This document shows, piece by piece, positions 46,274 to 59,416 of a DNA stretch of 64,000 bases (position 1 is its first letter; each line of letters starts with the position of its first letter). Made by a program: the position numbers and the translations under genes. The notes beneath the pieces are model-generated. The model was not told where the DNA came from. It was given only the letters and a program-made list of their open reading frames with translations, and did not search any database. The stretch is from Amanita rubescens (Eukaryota; Basidiomycota; Agaricomycetes; Agaricales; Amanitaceae), in contig WION01000150.1 in NCBI GenBank assembly GCA_015039365.1, positions 1-64,000 on the forward strand. The letters are read 5' to 3'.

Positions 46274-46463
46274 TCAAGAAAGAAATATGCAGTACACGGA
46301 GGATGCGACGGATTCGATGCCGACTTCGTTGAGGATGAATGACACCAGCCTGCCGGCGTAGCGGCCGACGGTGATATCGGTAGTGTTGCCGTCTTTACCG
46401 ACGATAAGGCAGCGCTGGCCTTCGCTGTCGAACTCTGCGGGGTTGGCGAGGTAACCCTCGATC
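46274..46463 (-). pseudogene. Fragment of an agaricomycete hypothetical-protein family
   Basis: An acceptor-bounded open piece reads RIEGYLANPAEFDSEGQRCL, IVGKDGNTTDITVGRYAGRL, VSFILNEVGIESVASSVYCI and stops. The VGKDGNTTDITVGRYAG block resembles a family of large mushroom proteins with a trypsin-like fold, where it is followed by a region absent here. Nothing upstream extends it. It is probably a relic, or one exon of an unrecognised gene. Confidence 0.35.
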
Positions 46464-46480
46464 CTGCGATGAGGCAGGCG

Positions 46481-46520
46481 GAATCACCACGTGGCTTTGA
46501 TAAGATAAGATAATGACACG
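46481..46520 (+). repeat. 40-bp GATA-rich direct repeat, left copy
   Basis: The 40 bp beginning gaatcaccacgtgg and ending aatgacacg match 48510-48549 with two mismatches. The core tgataagataagataatg holds overlapping GATA motifs and is preceded by the palindrome cacgtg (E-box). The copies lie on both sides of the PRMT1 gene. Confidence 0.85.
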
Positions 46521-46939
46521 AGCAGGTGGTAGATTGGCTGGCTCTACTGTTTCATGGACATCCGTGATTACAAGGCTTTGTACTTAAAGCACTCTCTGTA
46601 AACCAGAGTCTTATTCTAGTTGCCAAGATTCACATTTTCCCATTCTGCAACACTATCGAAAGATTTGGTTTTGTTTGCGTCTAAGTCGCATTACATATTG
46701 GAAGTACGTGTATGATAACAGTAACCTAGTACCTATATATGTCGTAGAAATGGCAAATTCACAGGAGGGAGTGTATGGACAAGTGGATAAATCAAACGAC
46801 GGAATACATTGCGATATCGGATGATTTGGATTGATTGTGCGCGCGGATGGATCAATGGCAAGTAGGAGAGAACATCGGTGGCCAAATGCGGGTTCGTGTC
46901 AAAGGCGCGAACAAAAAAGGTATTAGGCGGATATATGTA

Positions 46940-48435
<1,496 letters not shown>

Positions 48436-48509
48436 TTTTTTTTTAAGAAGCTTGCGATGAGAGTGACGAGGGTTGCAAAAGTGTGCGAGCCAAAATTTCC
48501 CAAAATGCT

Positions 48510-48549
48510 GAATCTCCACGTGGTTTTGATAAGATAAGATAATGACACG
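48510..48549 (+). repeat. 40-bp GATA-rich direct repeat, right copy
   Basis: Second copy, differing at two positions from 46481-46520. It lies 75 bp upstream of the PRMT1 start codon, so it could serve as part of that promoter. Confidence 0.85.
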
Positions 48550-48644
48550 ATCGAACCTAATATGAGGTTCCTGAGCCGTCCAAGGCTGTCCCTCGCAGGC
48601 TACGCGCTAAACTTGTCTCCGCAGTTGTGAGGACTCAGGTTTCC

Positions 48645-49194
48645 ATGATCGTAACACCGGAAAACAACGGAATGGTTCGTGCTTTACCACTTCTTGGCTC
48701 CCATCTACTGACCATCCACAGACTAATAAGCACAACGAAGCGACCCAGCCAGATGACCCTCCACCCTATGACCCTGGTCTACCTGGTACGCGTTCCTTGT
48801 CTGCCGTAATGACCTCCTAATTCACATCTGGCATAGGCACTTCCCATGCGGAACCCCCGCCATTTGCTGCAATCGACGAACACGAGCGCCTGATCACCAC
48901 CGCTCCCGCTTATGGCACAGAACCGCCCAGCGTATACCTATTGACGGACGAGCACATACCGCCGGGCCATTCCCAGATGGCTTGCGTGCAAGCTGGGACG
49001 CATGACATTCAAACGAGTTTTGGCCTTCTTGGTGCGCTCCTATAGCCCTCCGTTGGATTGATCGTTTACCGGCAGCTTTAGGACTCCTGGCGGCCATTTT
49101 CTGGTTCCCTGTTGGTATAGGATGTTGTCTTCTTGACAGAAGGACTACATGCAGGCGTTGTGGTGCCGTTCTGTCCACTGGCTTCTGTGACTGA
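48645..49194 (+). CDS. Small BRI3/LITAF-like membrane protein
   Basis: Four exons give a protein of about 130 residues. The start MIVTPENNGM joins TNKHNEATQPDDPPPYDPGL, a proline-rich part with a PPPY motif, which binds WW domains of ubiquitin ligases of the Nedd4/Rsp5 type. Then AEPPPFAAIDEHERLITTAP, GHSQMACVQAGTHDIQTSFG and, after a 50-nt intron, LLGLLAAIFWFPVGIGCCLL, DRRTTCRRCGAVLSTG. The hydrophobic segment followed by CRRC is the half-membrane hairpin and zinc part of the BRI3/LITAF type, placing it on endosomal or lysosomal membranes. Function inferred from the family. Start chosen as the ATG that opens the first exon. Confidence 0.65.
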
Positions 49195-49363
49195 CGATTT
49201 ACATACTACCTTGACAGACTTCAGGTTATTATTTTGTGTATTACCATCTATCTTAAATGTACACTCATTTATAACGTGTCCAATACCTCAGTGACTCATG
49301 TCAAGGTCAAGGTTTGTGCATCTCGCCGTAACCAAACAACGCGCTCCAGTGGAATTCACAATC

Positions 49364-52300
49364 ATGGACTTCCACTCTCTCTTCCCCAATGTAAATGATT
49401 TCAAAGAAGACTCGTTCTTTATGAAAGATCAAAGTACACATGATTTACCAGACCTTGGTTCCCTCTTTTTCGTCCCCGCCCTTCCAGACAAGCCGCAGAA
49501 CCCAATAATGGATTGCCTGGAAAAGATCCGGCCCTTGCCATCTCCTCGTATACGAACGGACGCTTTACCACCAGAATTAGCTATTCTAGCTACCACTTAT
49601 GCTGATCCTTTGCTAGACCGTCCACTGGGTGTATACGAATTATGGAGAGAGGCTTCATTATCGAAACGCAAGCCACGGGTCAGTATATTTGTGATGCTTG
49701 GTGTCCTTGTGCTTAACTAGCGATAGAATAAAGCCTTGTACTGGGATAGAGTGCGCCCAGACACTTTACCCGATAAACCATATTCCACGCCCTTCATTTC
49801 GGAGCAGGATCACCTGGTATACTCTGTTGCCAGACATCAGTAAGTCTGCGTATCTGCTGTATGTGTCAACCTGGCAATTATTGATAGGTTGCAGTCCTCG
49901 TCACTTGACTATCCGGCTGTTGACAGAGTATATCTGAACCAAACTGAATTCCTTTCTGCTGTGCAAACTCTTGTTCTGGGCACTTCTTCCATTTATTACG
50001 TCTGGGACACGGAGAAGGAAACATTCCTCTACGTGAAAGAGGGCCGACAAGGCTATTTGATAGTTGATGGGAAGGACATGATGATCTGTCGGAGGTGAGG
50101 GTATGCTCTTACCAGCTTGGATCATATATTAACACTTTCAACAGCATTACGCAGCGGTTTTTGACTATAGGGACGTTGATACGGCGTCTGGAGGTGCTTT
50201 TGGTCACCCTTCGAGCGAGGTAATGAAATTTATTCACGCATACGGGCTGCCTCTGAAAGAACCAAGATCTGCACATGATGGGCCTACAATTCATGCCTTT
50301 GCTCATTCTATATCCGCGGTTTTAACGTATCTAAGGGAAGAAATTTCTCAATGTTCGACGATGGTAGCACTCCAAGGTCAACAGTTGTCTGCGATTTACA
50401 TGCAATACGCGATTTATGAGGATATTTTGACTGCCTTGTCATCACTCTATGGACGCGTACGTGGTCGATCTGTTGATTTCATCTTTCTGCTCAAATTTGG
50501 GTTAGGGTGAAGATATACCACCCGAAGAATATCCACCTCTGGAATCAGCGCCCATTCCACTTTTGAACCATATATACAACGAACTTGTGTTGCATATGGA
50601 ACGACAATCTCATCGAATTGTGATTGCTATATTCGCGTTCACCCTAACCAATACTTGCCGAGATTATCTACGTGAAATCTCTCACTCGGTAGGCTACGGA
50701 ACGGCATACATCAAAAAGAGCACTCGAGTCGTAGGGGAACGACCTGATCAATATGCTATGGATGAAATGGAAGAAGAGGAGCAGGCTGACGATATTTTCG
50801 AAATCATGGAGAAACTCAGCACTGAATATCCTGCCTTCTTCCCTCCGGAGCTAGTCGAAGTTCTCCCGGCAGCACAAAAGTCTCTCGTTCTGCTGCAAGA
50901 AGCGCAGCCAGAACATCCCTTACTCGTTGCGCCTCAAGGCCAAAAACCGATCAAATGGTTTTGGACGGAAAATGAAATCGAGGCTGAGTGGAACCAGACT
51001 TTGAACGGGCGAGAAAAGACCGAGTCGCAATCTTTTTCGTTGTCATCCATAGAACAGCCACCTTCAACGTTGTATGAACCTGAACTCGCAGAGTTCCAGG
51101 TTTTTGATCAGGCTCCGGGATCTTTCGAAGACTCATCTGCTTTAAAGTCGGAAGATAACGCCGTGATAGCTTTCCGTGCCTTCATTGAAAGTTTTCCTGA
51201 GCGGCTACCTTCAATCACTCCTACTTTGCCCCGTCTCGCGTTCTTAGTGTTTTCGAAACTGGTTGACCACGCTCTAAAGCTATCCGATGCGCTCCTTATC
51301 GTATTCCTCTCTGCCGATGGTAACCTCAACTTGCGGGCACACTTGGAGCTTTTACGCTCGTTCCTCTTAGTCACGTTGCCGGCATTTGAGTCTCGTTTGT
51401 CTTCATCTTTGTTCTCAGACGTCGAGGAGTACGAATTGGACTCGAAGCGACATGGGACGTCACTGTACTCACTCCGTCGGCGAAGAAGCAAGAAATATGT
51501 ACCGGGCGCCCAACCTTGGGCAGTTGGACTCGCTGCTGATTTGTTTGATGGTGACAAATGGCCGCCAGTCGGAACTGATCTTGGGTACTCGCTACGTACC
51601 GTTATCGTGGATTCTATTGGTATGGGAGATAGGGATAAGGTACGCCAAGAGGCGGAGTACAGGCTCGGTTTTGCCATCCGTGACCTGCCCGCTGGTTCGG
51701 TTAAATGGATGGATCCATTGTGTAAGTGTCCTGTACATTCCTCTGAACGAAGTGCTTACGCATGCGATAGCTATCGAGTGGGTAGATGACCAGCTATGTT
51801 GCAAGTTGGTCTGACGGATTTGACAGGGCCCTGGACTTTTTGTACATGGATTACAAGCCGCCTCGCGCACTGGAAGTTTTGATCACACCAGATATTCTAT
51901 CCAAGTATCAAAGAATGTTTGCATTTATTCTCCGACTGATGAGAGGTACGACGCCATATATATGTTCCACCCTGTTCTGAATGCTTTGCAGTCACGCACG
52001 CTATCAAAGCTGTGCATAGAATGAGCCGGTCATCCTCCAGGCCTCTTTTTGAGACGTTGGTCAAGTTTAAGAGGACCATGCTTCACTTTCGCTTTGCGGC
52101 TCAGTCGTTTGTCTCCAACCTCTCTGCGTACATTTTTGATACGGCAATCGGAGGGAACTTTGATCCTTTCCTTGAGCGGTTGGCTGCTACAGCTGCCGCC
52201 GCCGCATCGTCAACGTTGCCACCTTTGTCCCGGCCAGCATCGCCGACGTCGACAGCCGCGGTGCCAATCACAGAACGGTTCAGCGACGTATTTTCATTGT

Positions 52301-52745
52301 CTCAGAGTCACTCTGAGCTGCTAGACAACATACTGAGTGCGTGCCTGTTACGGTCCGGGCAGCGTGAAGTAGGAGAAATCCTCCGCCAATCCCTTGAAGC
52401 CGTGCTACAGTTTGCTGTCGTCATGGGCGAACTACATCGCGGCAGACTGAAAGAGTATCAAGCGGGACCGATGGTCGAGGACTTGTTTGCGAAATTCCGA
52501 AGCAAAATGATGATGCTTGTGAGTATGCACTATTTTTCTGGTCTGTATTACACTGAAACGGTATGGATCAGACGCGGGTGCTGAAAGAGCTGGCTGAAAA
52601 GACAGGTACGACGAGGATTCGCGCGGAGGAAGGGCACTCGGGACGTCGGCGAGCGACGGGTGGAATGGAAGCGCTTGGGGATTTGATGGTGCGAATTGAG
52701 CTAGGCGAGTGGTGGAGTAGTGGGGGTAGACAGCGTGTACGGTAG
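49364..52745 (+). CDS. Gamma-tubulin complex component (Spc97/Spc98 family)
   Basis: The start is MDFHSLFPNVNDFKEDSFFM at 49364; an upstream in-frame ATG (49298) adds 22 residues and is less likely. The GCP N-terminal region includes VYLNQTEFLSAVQTLVLGTS, SSIYYVWDTEKETFLYVKEG and ITQRFLTIGTLIRRLEVLLV, then MERQSHRIVIAIFAFTLTNT. The C-terminal GCP region is ALKLSDALLIVFLSADGNLN, LRAHLELLRSFLLVTLPAFE, and later FILRLMRVTHAIKAVHRMSR and TMLHFRFAAQSFVSNLSAYI, which contact gamma-tubulin. The Ala/Ser-rich insert (AAAAASSTLPPL) is species-specific. These proteins build the microtubule-nucleating ring at spindle pole bodies. The long middle part and overall length (about 1,000 residues) suggest the GCP5/6-like class. 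About eight introns; one donor lies in GTCA/gtatat near 49683. Confidence 0.85.
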
Positions 52746-52818
52746 CATGCGTGGGAAAGTCGGGAGTCGGACTCCAACCACCACTGGAGCGCAGATAATC
52801 TCTCCTTGGCCAAGACCC

Positions 52819-55358
52819 ATGGCACCTCCTCGCGCTTCTACCCGACGTCAACATGCCCAGCCAGACGACAACTTCAGCGGCGACCTCTTCATTGACCCAA
52901 TGCTCGGCTCGCCGCTCGCAATTTACATCGAGAAGGATGTCAACGACAAGGACGACATTGCTCAGCTCATCGTGGTTAGTCCTCCTCTGTCCTTTAGTCT
53001 TTGCCTTTCCACATGCGTCTCGAGCTCACATACATATCCAGAAGCACGGCGGCACCGTCTCGCCCGGTTACAGCGGTGTGCCTTACATACTAGGTACGCT
53101 TCATGTATGCCCTTGCACCACATTGATCCTGACACGATGCGATCCAGTGGACCCTCATAAATCCTCAGGCCAGAATTTGTGGCGCCAGTATGCGGGAAAA
53201 AAGGGTAAATTAGTCCTAGACGCCCGTTGGGTACACGAGTGTATTAAGGAAGGTCAACTCCACACCGTGCATAGCAACTGGGCAGGCTGCAAAGTAACAG
53301 GAAACGAGACGTGAGTGCTCTATATATGCGCCCGGTCTGGGCAAGATAGGCTGACGGCTGTCCATGCAGCTTGACACCCACATTGTCACCTTCGCAACCT
53401 GTCGATATCCAATCGATGCAGACTCCGATTGCGAGCTTACCCCCACCACAAGGACAGGCTCAGAACCAGTCGCAAACCCCTGTCCACAATACTAGGAAGA
53501 GAGTGCGCGATGACCAGGTTACACGTCAACTCCAACCACCGCCGCAAGCTGCTCCGCAGCCAATACAACCCCATCCTGAGCAGCCCATCAGCTCGATCCC
53601 GACGGTCGAGTCTCTCGTACATACCCAGGCCTTCAACTATCCTATCTACAGCTCTTCTATGCATCCTGCGCCTCGCGATCTGCATAATTCGTCTGCACCC
53701 CAGACTTGGCAGGGATCTACTAGTATTGCACCTCAACAAACACATATCTCCCCGCCTCCTCCACATCAAATTATGTCTCGCACCCCTGCTTACGCGGGTC
53801 GCGAAGGTAATGGTTGGAATGAGTATGAACATCCTGCGCATAGTGGTCACTCACTCGCGCCACCTGCAACTTACGATTATGGGTATCTGGCGAATCAAGC
53901 TCAATATTATGATCCAGCCGCCGTGCGTGGACTTTATGGTACTTTAGGACTGAAAATGCTCAAATGTTCATTTGGCAGTATGATCACACGTCATATGAGC
54001 AACAAACTGCGTACATGGAAGAACCAGCTACAAGTACATCCACATCAAACGAGACCAATACTGTAGCCTGCCCTCCCACCGTACCAGCAGATGCTGGAGA
54101 CAAGAACCGAGGTCGAAAGCGTTCTCGCGGGCAGGTTCGTTTTCCTTTCTTTTTTGGAGATGATTTAGAGACTGATATTTCTCCAGCAACCACCTGCCAC
54201 GCCTGCTTCTGCGCTTGTTGTCAATCGCAACCCCCCTGCTCGCTCTCCAACCCCTCCAACGCGTGTTATCAAGAGCACATACGGTGGGAATTTGTTCACA
54301 GCCGAGGACGTGATGTATCTCAAAAAGTACATTGATTATTGTCAAGAACAAGGACTGGTATTGAGGTAAGAGAAGCCGAATGTGTGTTAACGCGTGTGCG
54401 CATGATATCCATAGTTTGCGCGAGATATGCGAAAGAATTGCAATCAAGGCTCCCCATCATACGTGAGCTCAAGCAATCAATAGATAGAGTATGACGGTGA
54501 CAGATTCATGATAGCTTCTACTCCTGGCGTCGCTACTGCAACAAGCATCAGATTCGCCTTGGCGGATATGTGATGAACGCAGATCGCTCTGAATCGCCAG
54601 CAAACGGGGATCCTGACGTGGATGAAGAGGAGGAGATGCTACATGGCGGTTCAGACGGAATGCACATGAACTCAGGACAACAAATTGGTTCTTCATCTAC
54701 ACGTAACCGGTCACCTACGCCTCCCAGAGCGTTATACAGAAGTACGACTGGGAAGGGAGTTGCGTTCACTCGTGAGGATGTCCGATTCTTGACGAGATTC
54801 ATGGAATACAGGAGGTTGGTGTGGTTATGTGTAGTTCTGTGGCTTATCGATTGACCACCTCTAGGTCTCAAGGACGGCTTGACATGGTGGCTTTCTGGAA
54901 AGAGGTTGCAGCAAAGGTTCGAATTATGTCTAGTATACTGAACACATTTGACATTATCTGTGATAGGCACCACACCACTCGCGCGCATCCTGGATGAAGT
55001 ACTGGAGGCGGCATAAGCATGAGCTGAATCGTTCGGAGAATGATGAGCCCTTACCTGATCCGCCGGACAAGAAAATGCGTTATAGTCGTGACGATGACAT
55101 TTTACTTGCCAAATTCTTCTTGACCAAACCAGATGGGACATCAGATAGGGTGTTTCAACGATTCGGGAGAATAGTACGTTATGTTATAGGCTACCTTCGA
55201 AGCGGGATCACTCATGCTCTAAATAGTATCCTCATCATCCATGGAAGGGGTGGCAGGAACACCATCGGATTCACAAGGCAAAGATCGACCACTTGATGGC
55301 TATGTTAGCCAATGGGCAAGATGTCAACTCGGAGCCGAATGGCGCTGGTGAAACCTGA
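52819..55358 (+). CDS. Rap1-like telomere protein: BRCT plus three Myb-like modules
   Basis: The start MAPPRASTRRQHAQPDD leads into a BRCT domain: IAQLIV joined over an intron to QKHGGTVSPGYSGVPYILVD, then LVLDARWVHECIKEGQLHTV. A disordered Gln/Pro/Tyr-rich part follows (about 53370-54120). Then come three related helical modules. One is FTAEDVMYLKKYIDYCQEQG with KAPHHTFYSWRRYCNKHQIR. The second is FTREDVRFLTRFMEYRRSQG with KAPHHSRASWMKYWRRHKHE. The third is YSRDDDILLAKFFLTKPDGT with YPHHPWKGWQEHHRIHKAKI. The shared PHH..W..W/HR..HK pattern is the Rap1 Myb fold. Rap1 caps telomeres with shelterin and can regulate genes. The C-terminal RCT domain of other Rap1 proteins is not evident; the protein ends soon after module three. 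About nine introns. Confidence 0.82.
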
Positions 55359-55552
55359 CTTGTTTTTCCGTACCCCTTCTCGTTGTAGTACATATCTATA
55401 CCTTGCATTCGTCCCCCCATGTTTGTCTGCATTAGTCATTTGTAGTAGCATTGCTTTCGTGCAAGTTGTCGATTTAACCTGTGTTTGTTCTGTAATATAA
55501 CGAGCAATGTCAGTCAGGACCTATTCATCCTATTAACTCCGACAATTATATC

Positions 55553-57006
55553 ATGCAACTCACAAAAGAACAAGTATACCAGGTGCGACAGTCCTTCCTC
55601 GGGATCATAGCCCTCACATTCAATCGCCGTCTGTAGTTTTACAAGGACGGGCATGTCTTACTCTACCTCGCGGTATCCTCACTTTAATGCGCACATGCTC
55701 AGGTACCTCGTCGTCCCTGGGTTTCTAACAGGCGACGAGACCGCGACGCTGTTGGCTCGTGCTAAACAGCTGTTGGACGGGTTTGATATCAATGACCATC
55801 CGTTGGTACGTAAATTGTTGTATAAATGCATAGACGGCGCATGCGACGACAAGTAGACCAAGTTTACGACCGGTGACGATAATCATGTTGGAGATGAGTA
55901 CTTTCTGACGTCCGGTGATGAGATGTGCGCATGCATTCTTGAACAACTTGTTCTTACGATCTCACTGTTTTTGGCGGTTACAGTCGATTTTTCTTGGAAG
56001 AGGATGCGCTCGACTCGACTGGAAAGTTGACCAGACCCAAGGAGAGGGCTGTCAATAAGATTGGGCATGGTGCGCTTCTTTCATTTGTGTACTACTGTCG
56101 TGGCCTTATGGGCTGGGCGAAACTGCAGCGTTACATGAACTGGATCCCGCTTTTCGTAAAGTGACGTTGGAGAATGAACGCCTGAGGCAACTCGTTCGTG
56201 ATCTCAACTTTCATCATGACCCAGTCGGTGAGCGTCGCGCAACTCATTACATGTTTTTTTTTTGTTATGTCATATATCTATTTGATTAGCCCTGCAGTCG
56301 ATGATCATAACGAAGCAGCCGGAGATTGGCGGCGAAGGCAAGTAGCTAGTGTCTCCTTTATGAGTGAACTGAATACCGTAATTATATAGTTCCAGAACAT
56401 AACGATTCGTTGCGTGCCTTTTTTTAATTTTTGTTCGATCCGTTCCTAATCATCGTCGTCATGCGTGAACTTTCACAGAACATTCCTGGTAAGCGTGCTC
56501 CTCAGCTGCGCACTTGTCTTATCTCACACATCACAGTACACCGATCCACCATCCGCGCTCGGATTCTGGATAGCACTAGAAAGATGCACGTCCGAGAACG
56601 GCGCCCTTTCCTTTCTCCCAGGATCGCACCTTACCACTCCTATCGCGAAGCGATTTGTCCGGCTTCCGACCGGTGGGACCGGATTCGAGCGGCTAATCCC
56701 GGAAGACGCTGAGAGCGAAGCTCGGGTGGATAGGGGCAGGTACGTTCTCGAGGCATGCGAGCCGGGTACGTGTGTCCTCCCAGAGTGGTGCTACTGACAT
56801 GTGGATCCTTGGAATAAGGTGACCTCGTGCTAATTCATGGCTCTGTCTTGCACAAGTCAGAGAGGAACACGAGCCAGCAGACTCGTTTTGCGTATACTTT
56901 CCATATGATTGACTCCCCACCGCATGCAATGTACGATTCAAAGAACTGGCTGCAGCCGACGGAAGCCATGCCATTTTCGCATGTTCTTCCAGTCGAGAGT
57001 TCATGA
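55553..57006 (+). CDS. Phytanoyl-CoA dioxygenase family enzyme
   Basis: The first exon MQLTKEQVYQ joins FYKDG and, over a GC-AG intron (55651-55702), YLVVPGFLTGDETATLLARA, the family's N-terminal start. Later: KIGHALHELDPAFRKVTLEN, LNFHHDPVALQSMIITKQPE. The iron-binding HxD is in VPEHNDSTFLYTDPPSALGF, reached through two introns, followed by WIALERCTSENGALSFLPGS. The distal His lies in LVLIHGSVLHKSERNTS and the end is MPFSHVLPVESS. With Fe(II) and 2-oxoglutarate, such enzymes hydroxylate phytanoyl-CoA or other small substrates. It lacks an obvious peroxisomal signal. The family is firm, the substrate is not. Confidence 0.85.
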
Positions 57007-57136
57007 CCATTGGAATGCGCCTCCGTCCATATTTTGGGTATATTAATGAATGAAATACAGAAGTGTAACAGTCGTAGAAGTAGCATACAACAAATCATTA
57101 CATTGTCCAAAGTGCGTTCGCGTTTGTGCAATATCA

Positions 57137-57882
57137 TCAATAGTTGTGATCTCGCCTCTTATACCTGCCGAATATGCCGACGGTAGAAGCAACGAATCCG
57201 AGCAAGAGCGCAATTAGAGCTCCGAGCGTCAGCCAGTTTGCATTTCCGTACTGAGCGGAGTAGCCTTGATCTCTGAATTGCGTGCGTGCGATTCCGAATA
57301 AGGACATGTCGATTATCCATGCTACCAATGTCGTAATCGCCGCAAGTCCAGTCACAAGGGTCATGAACACCGTTCCGGAGCGTTGGTGTGCCATGCCACA
57401 TAGACCGAACAAAAATGCAATCCCGGCTAAGCCAGCCGCTAAATACCCCGCGTGAGAAACAATGGAGAGGGGTAAAAGATACAAGAATAAACGCACCAAT
57501 CGGATGCAAGATGAGCGTCTTTGTGAGGTTATATATGACGGTCGATTCGAGGTGGGAAGAGCTGTGGGAGGAAGGGCTGAGCGTCGTGTTGAGAGTCAGG
57601 GGTTCAGTACTTACTTGAAATCTCTGGGTACATTGAAGTGGTATCCGATGCTTACTTTGCTGCCCGTGTGCCCAAAGACACCGAAATGTGTGGTCCTTGA
57701 TCTGGAGCTAACGTCGAGAAAAGATATCTTCTCCCATGTTGGTGAGGAGACGGAAGCCTGTGACGGGGACGTGTAAGCAGATAAGATCGAACCTAATAGA
57801 TGGAATTGACGCGCACAAAGACGAGCAGAACAGCAGCCGAGAGACAGAGGAATGCACCTGGTATAGCTTGGCCGACCGGCAT
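57137..57882 (-). CDS. SUR7/PalI (Rim9)-type four-helix membrane protein
   Basis: Exon 1 starts MPVGQAIPGAFLCLSAAVLL (helix 1) at 57882. The extracellular loop gives TPTWEKISFLDVSSRSRTTH, FGVFGHTGSKVSIGYHFNVP with the GVFG block typical of the family. The next exon carries LESTVIYNLTKTLILHPI, then AAGLAGIAFLFGLCGMAHQR (helix 2), TVFMTLVTGLAAITTLVAWI (helix 3), FGIARTQFRDQGYSAQYGNA, and NWLTLGALIALLLGFVASTV (helix 4), ending GRYKRRDHNY. SUR7/PalI proteins act in eisosomes, wall integrity, or ambient-pH signalling at the plasma membrane. About 220 residues, three introns. Which of these roles applies cannot be told. Confidence 0.8.
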
Positions 57883-58352
57883 TTCTAGGAGGTATTAGGG
57901 TAAATAGCTGGCTGGAAATGAGTCGAGGTGGCGGGAAGGAATGGAGTGCAAGTGGAGGCCATAGCTGGCTACTTTATACTTTGACTTGGAGCCATGCCAA
58001 GGAAGGAGATAGTGACGTCTACCGCCCCGGAGGCTGTGCGTCCGCAGACCTCCGCAGACCCGCCTTCCGATCCTGGTGCATTGTGGCGTGCGATAAAAAT
58101 AGCTTGTTCCAGTGCCCGCAGCACTTCAACAAATTCACTCGACGTAACTTTAGAATAATCTTATCATTATCACACACGACGTTGAAACCAATCTTATCAC
58201 AATAACCTCGAACGCCGTAGTCCACTCTGGCGATCGTGACCTGAAGAGTGCGCTACTGCTCCTCGTGCTAACACTGTCACGAGCATGAAATATTTTAAAG
58301 TGTAAATCTTTAAAGGCTGCTTAGAGACGCGACATGCGACCAATTATGCCGC
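57883..58352. other. Intergenic, about 470 bp
   Basis: Upstream of the SUR7/PalI-like gene and downstream of the transporter gene. A tandem 10-mer, tccgcagacc (twice at about 58039-58059), is the only repeat noticed. Otherwise nothing is seen. Confidence 0.4.
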
Positions 58353-58627
58353 CTACCTGAATAGTGGACTTTCGCTTCCAAGCTCTGCAAATTCACCCCT
58401 TCGATTGTCATCAAGGCCCTGAGCAATGCAGTAGGCTTCTTTAGCCCTGTTCAGTCTCCGGAAATCCCACATCATAAACAGCGAGAGGAAAATGCTATGA
58501 TAAAGATGATATTTCTTTTCCACAACGATGGGAGATCAGACTTACGATAATGCTAACAGCGCGATGTTAGTACCATGCCCCACAAAGAAACGGGATGGCT
58601 CCAGATAGATGAAAGACGAACAGACGC

Positions 58628-58646
58628 TATATATATATATATATAT
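58628..58646. repeat. (TA)n microsatellite
   Basis: About nine and a half TA units in a row, inside what is probably an intron of the MFS gene. Confidence 0.95.
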
Positions 58647-59060
58647 TGGATTAACGGTGTTCAACTGTGGAAAGGGTTATCTCACCCTCCAAAATTTCCA
58701 AGGCCAATAACCACAGCAAAAGTCACTCCTTTACACATCCTATAAACCTTGGACATAGTGAAAGAACTGACGACGTACCTTTCCTAACATCGCCACCTGC
58801 AGCAGAGCCCGCCCAAGCCAGGTTGACTGCAATAGTAGGGAAAATACCGGCGGCGGCGATGATGGTACCGACATAAGCTACCCCTGGCCTTTTCTCTGTA
58901 ATAAGGATGATGTATCCGACAATCGCAACGACACCTCCCCCGACGAGGAATGGACCACGCAAGTTGAGTTTGTCAGAGATATATCCAGCTGTTGGGTTAC
59001 TGTCAAAATCTGCCTGCGTCACGGCGTGATGGACCTACTCGAGATTGTGAAAATGCATGC

Positions 59061-59065
59061 CACAA
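59061..59065 (+). repeat. Target-site duplication, left
   Basis: CACAA directly before the 5' LTR; the same five bases follow the 3' LTR at 63129-63133. Confidence 0.92.
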
Positions 59066-59290
59066 TGTAACGGAGTAGCCCGCAAACACCGAAGCAGGAG
59101 TCCTATCAGACTCCTTAGATACGTATATTTAGACTACCTTACTATATAAGCCACACTTGTATTCGTAACCGTAGGATTTCTCTAACCCTTTGACTACGCA
59201 TATCTACGCGTGATCTCTCTCTCTCTCTGGAATCCTCCGTTGGAGACATTACCTTTCGTGCTTACAGCTTCGATAGGCTAAGTCTTCACA
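59066..59290 (+). repeat. 5' LTR
   Basis: It begins TGTAACGGAGTAG and ends GTCTTCACA. A run of about seven CT units lies at about 59215-59228. It carries the promoter of the element (TATATAA at 59143-59149). Confidence 0.95.
59143..59149 (+). promoter_or_regulatory. TATA box of the 5' LTR
   Basis: TATATAA, 78 bp into the LTR, within the context ttactatataagcc. Position and match suggest the start of transcription about 30 bp further on, near 59175-59185. Confidence 0.55.
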
Positions 59291-59416
59291 TTTTTTTGCG
59301 TATAAACTACTCTTAGAAACCCTACAAGGCTTTTAAAGGGCTTGATCACCCCCGACGTCGCCTCAAAACAAACCAAAACAACGTCAAAAAAAAAATTTTC
59401 TCTGCGTTCACCGACA

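Noticed and set aside
59342..59416. Earlier start of the Gag frame
   Set aside because: The first codon is TTG; the first ATG in frame is at 59417.
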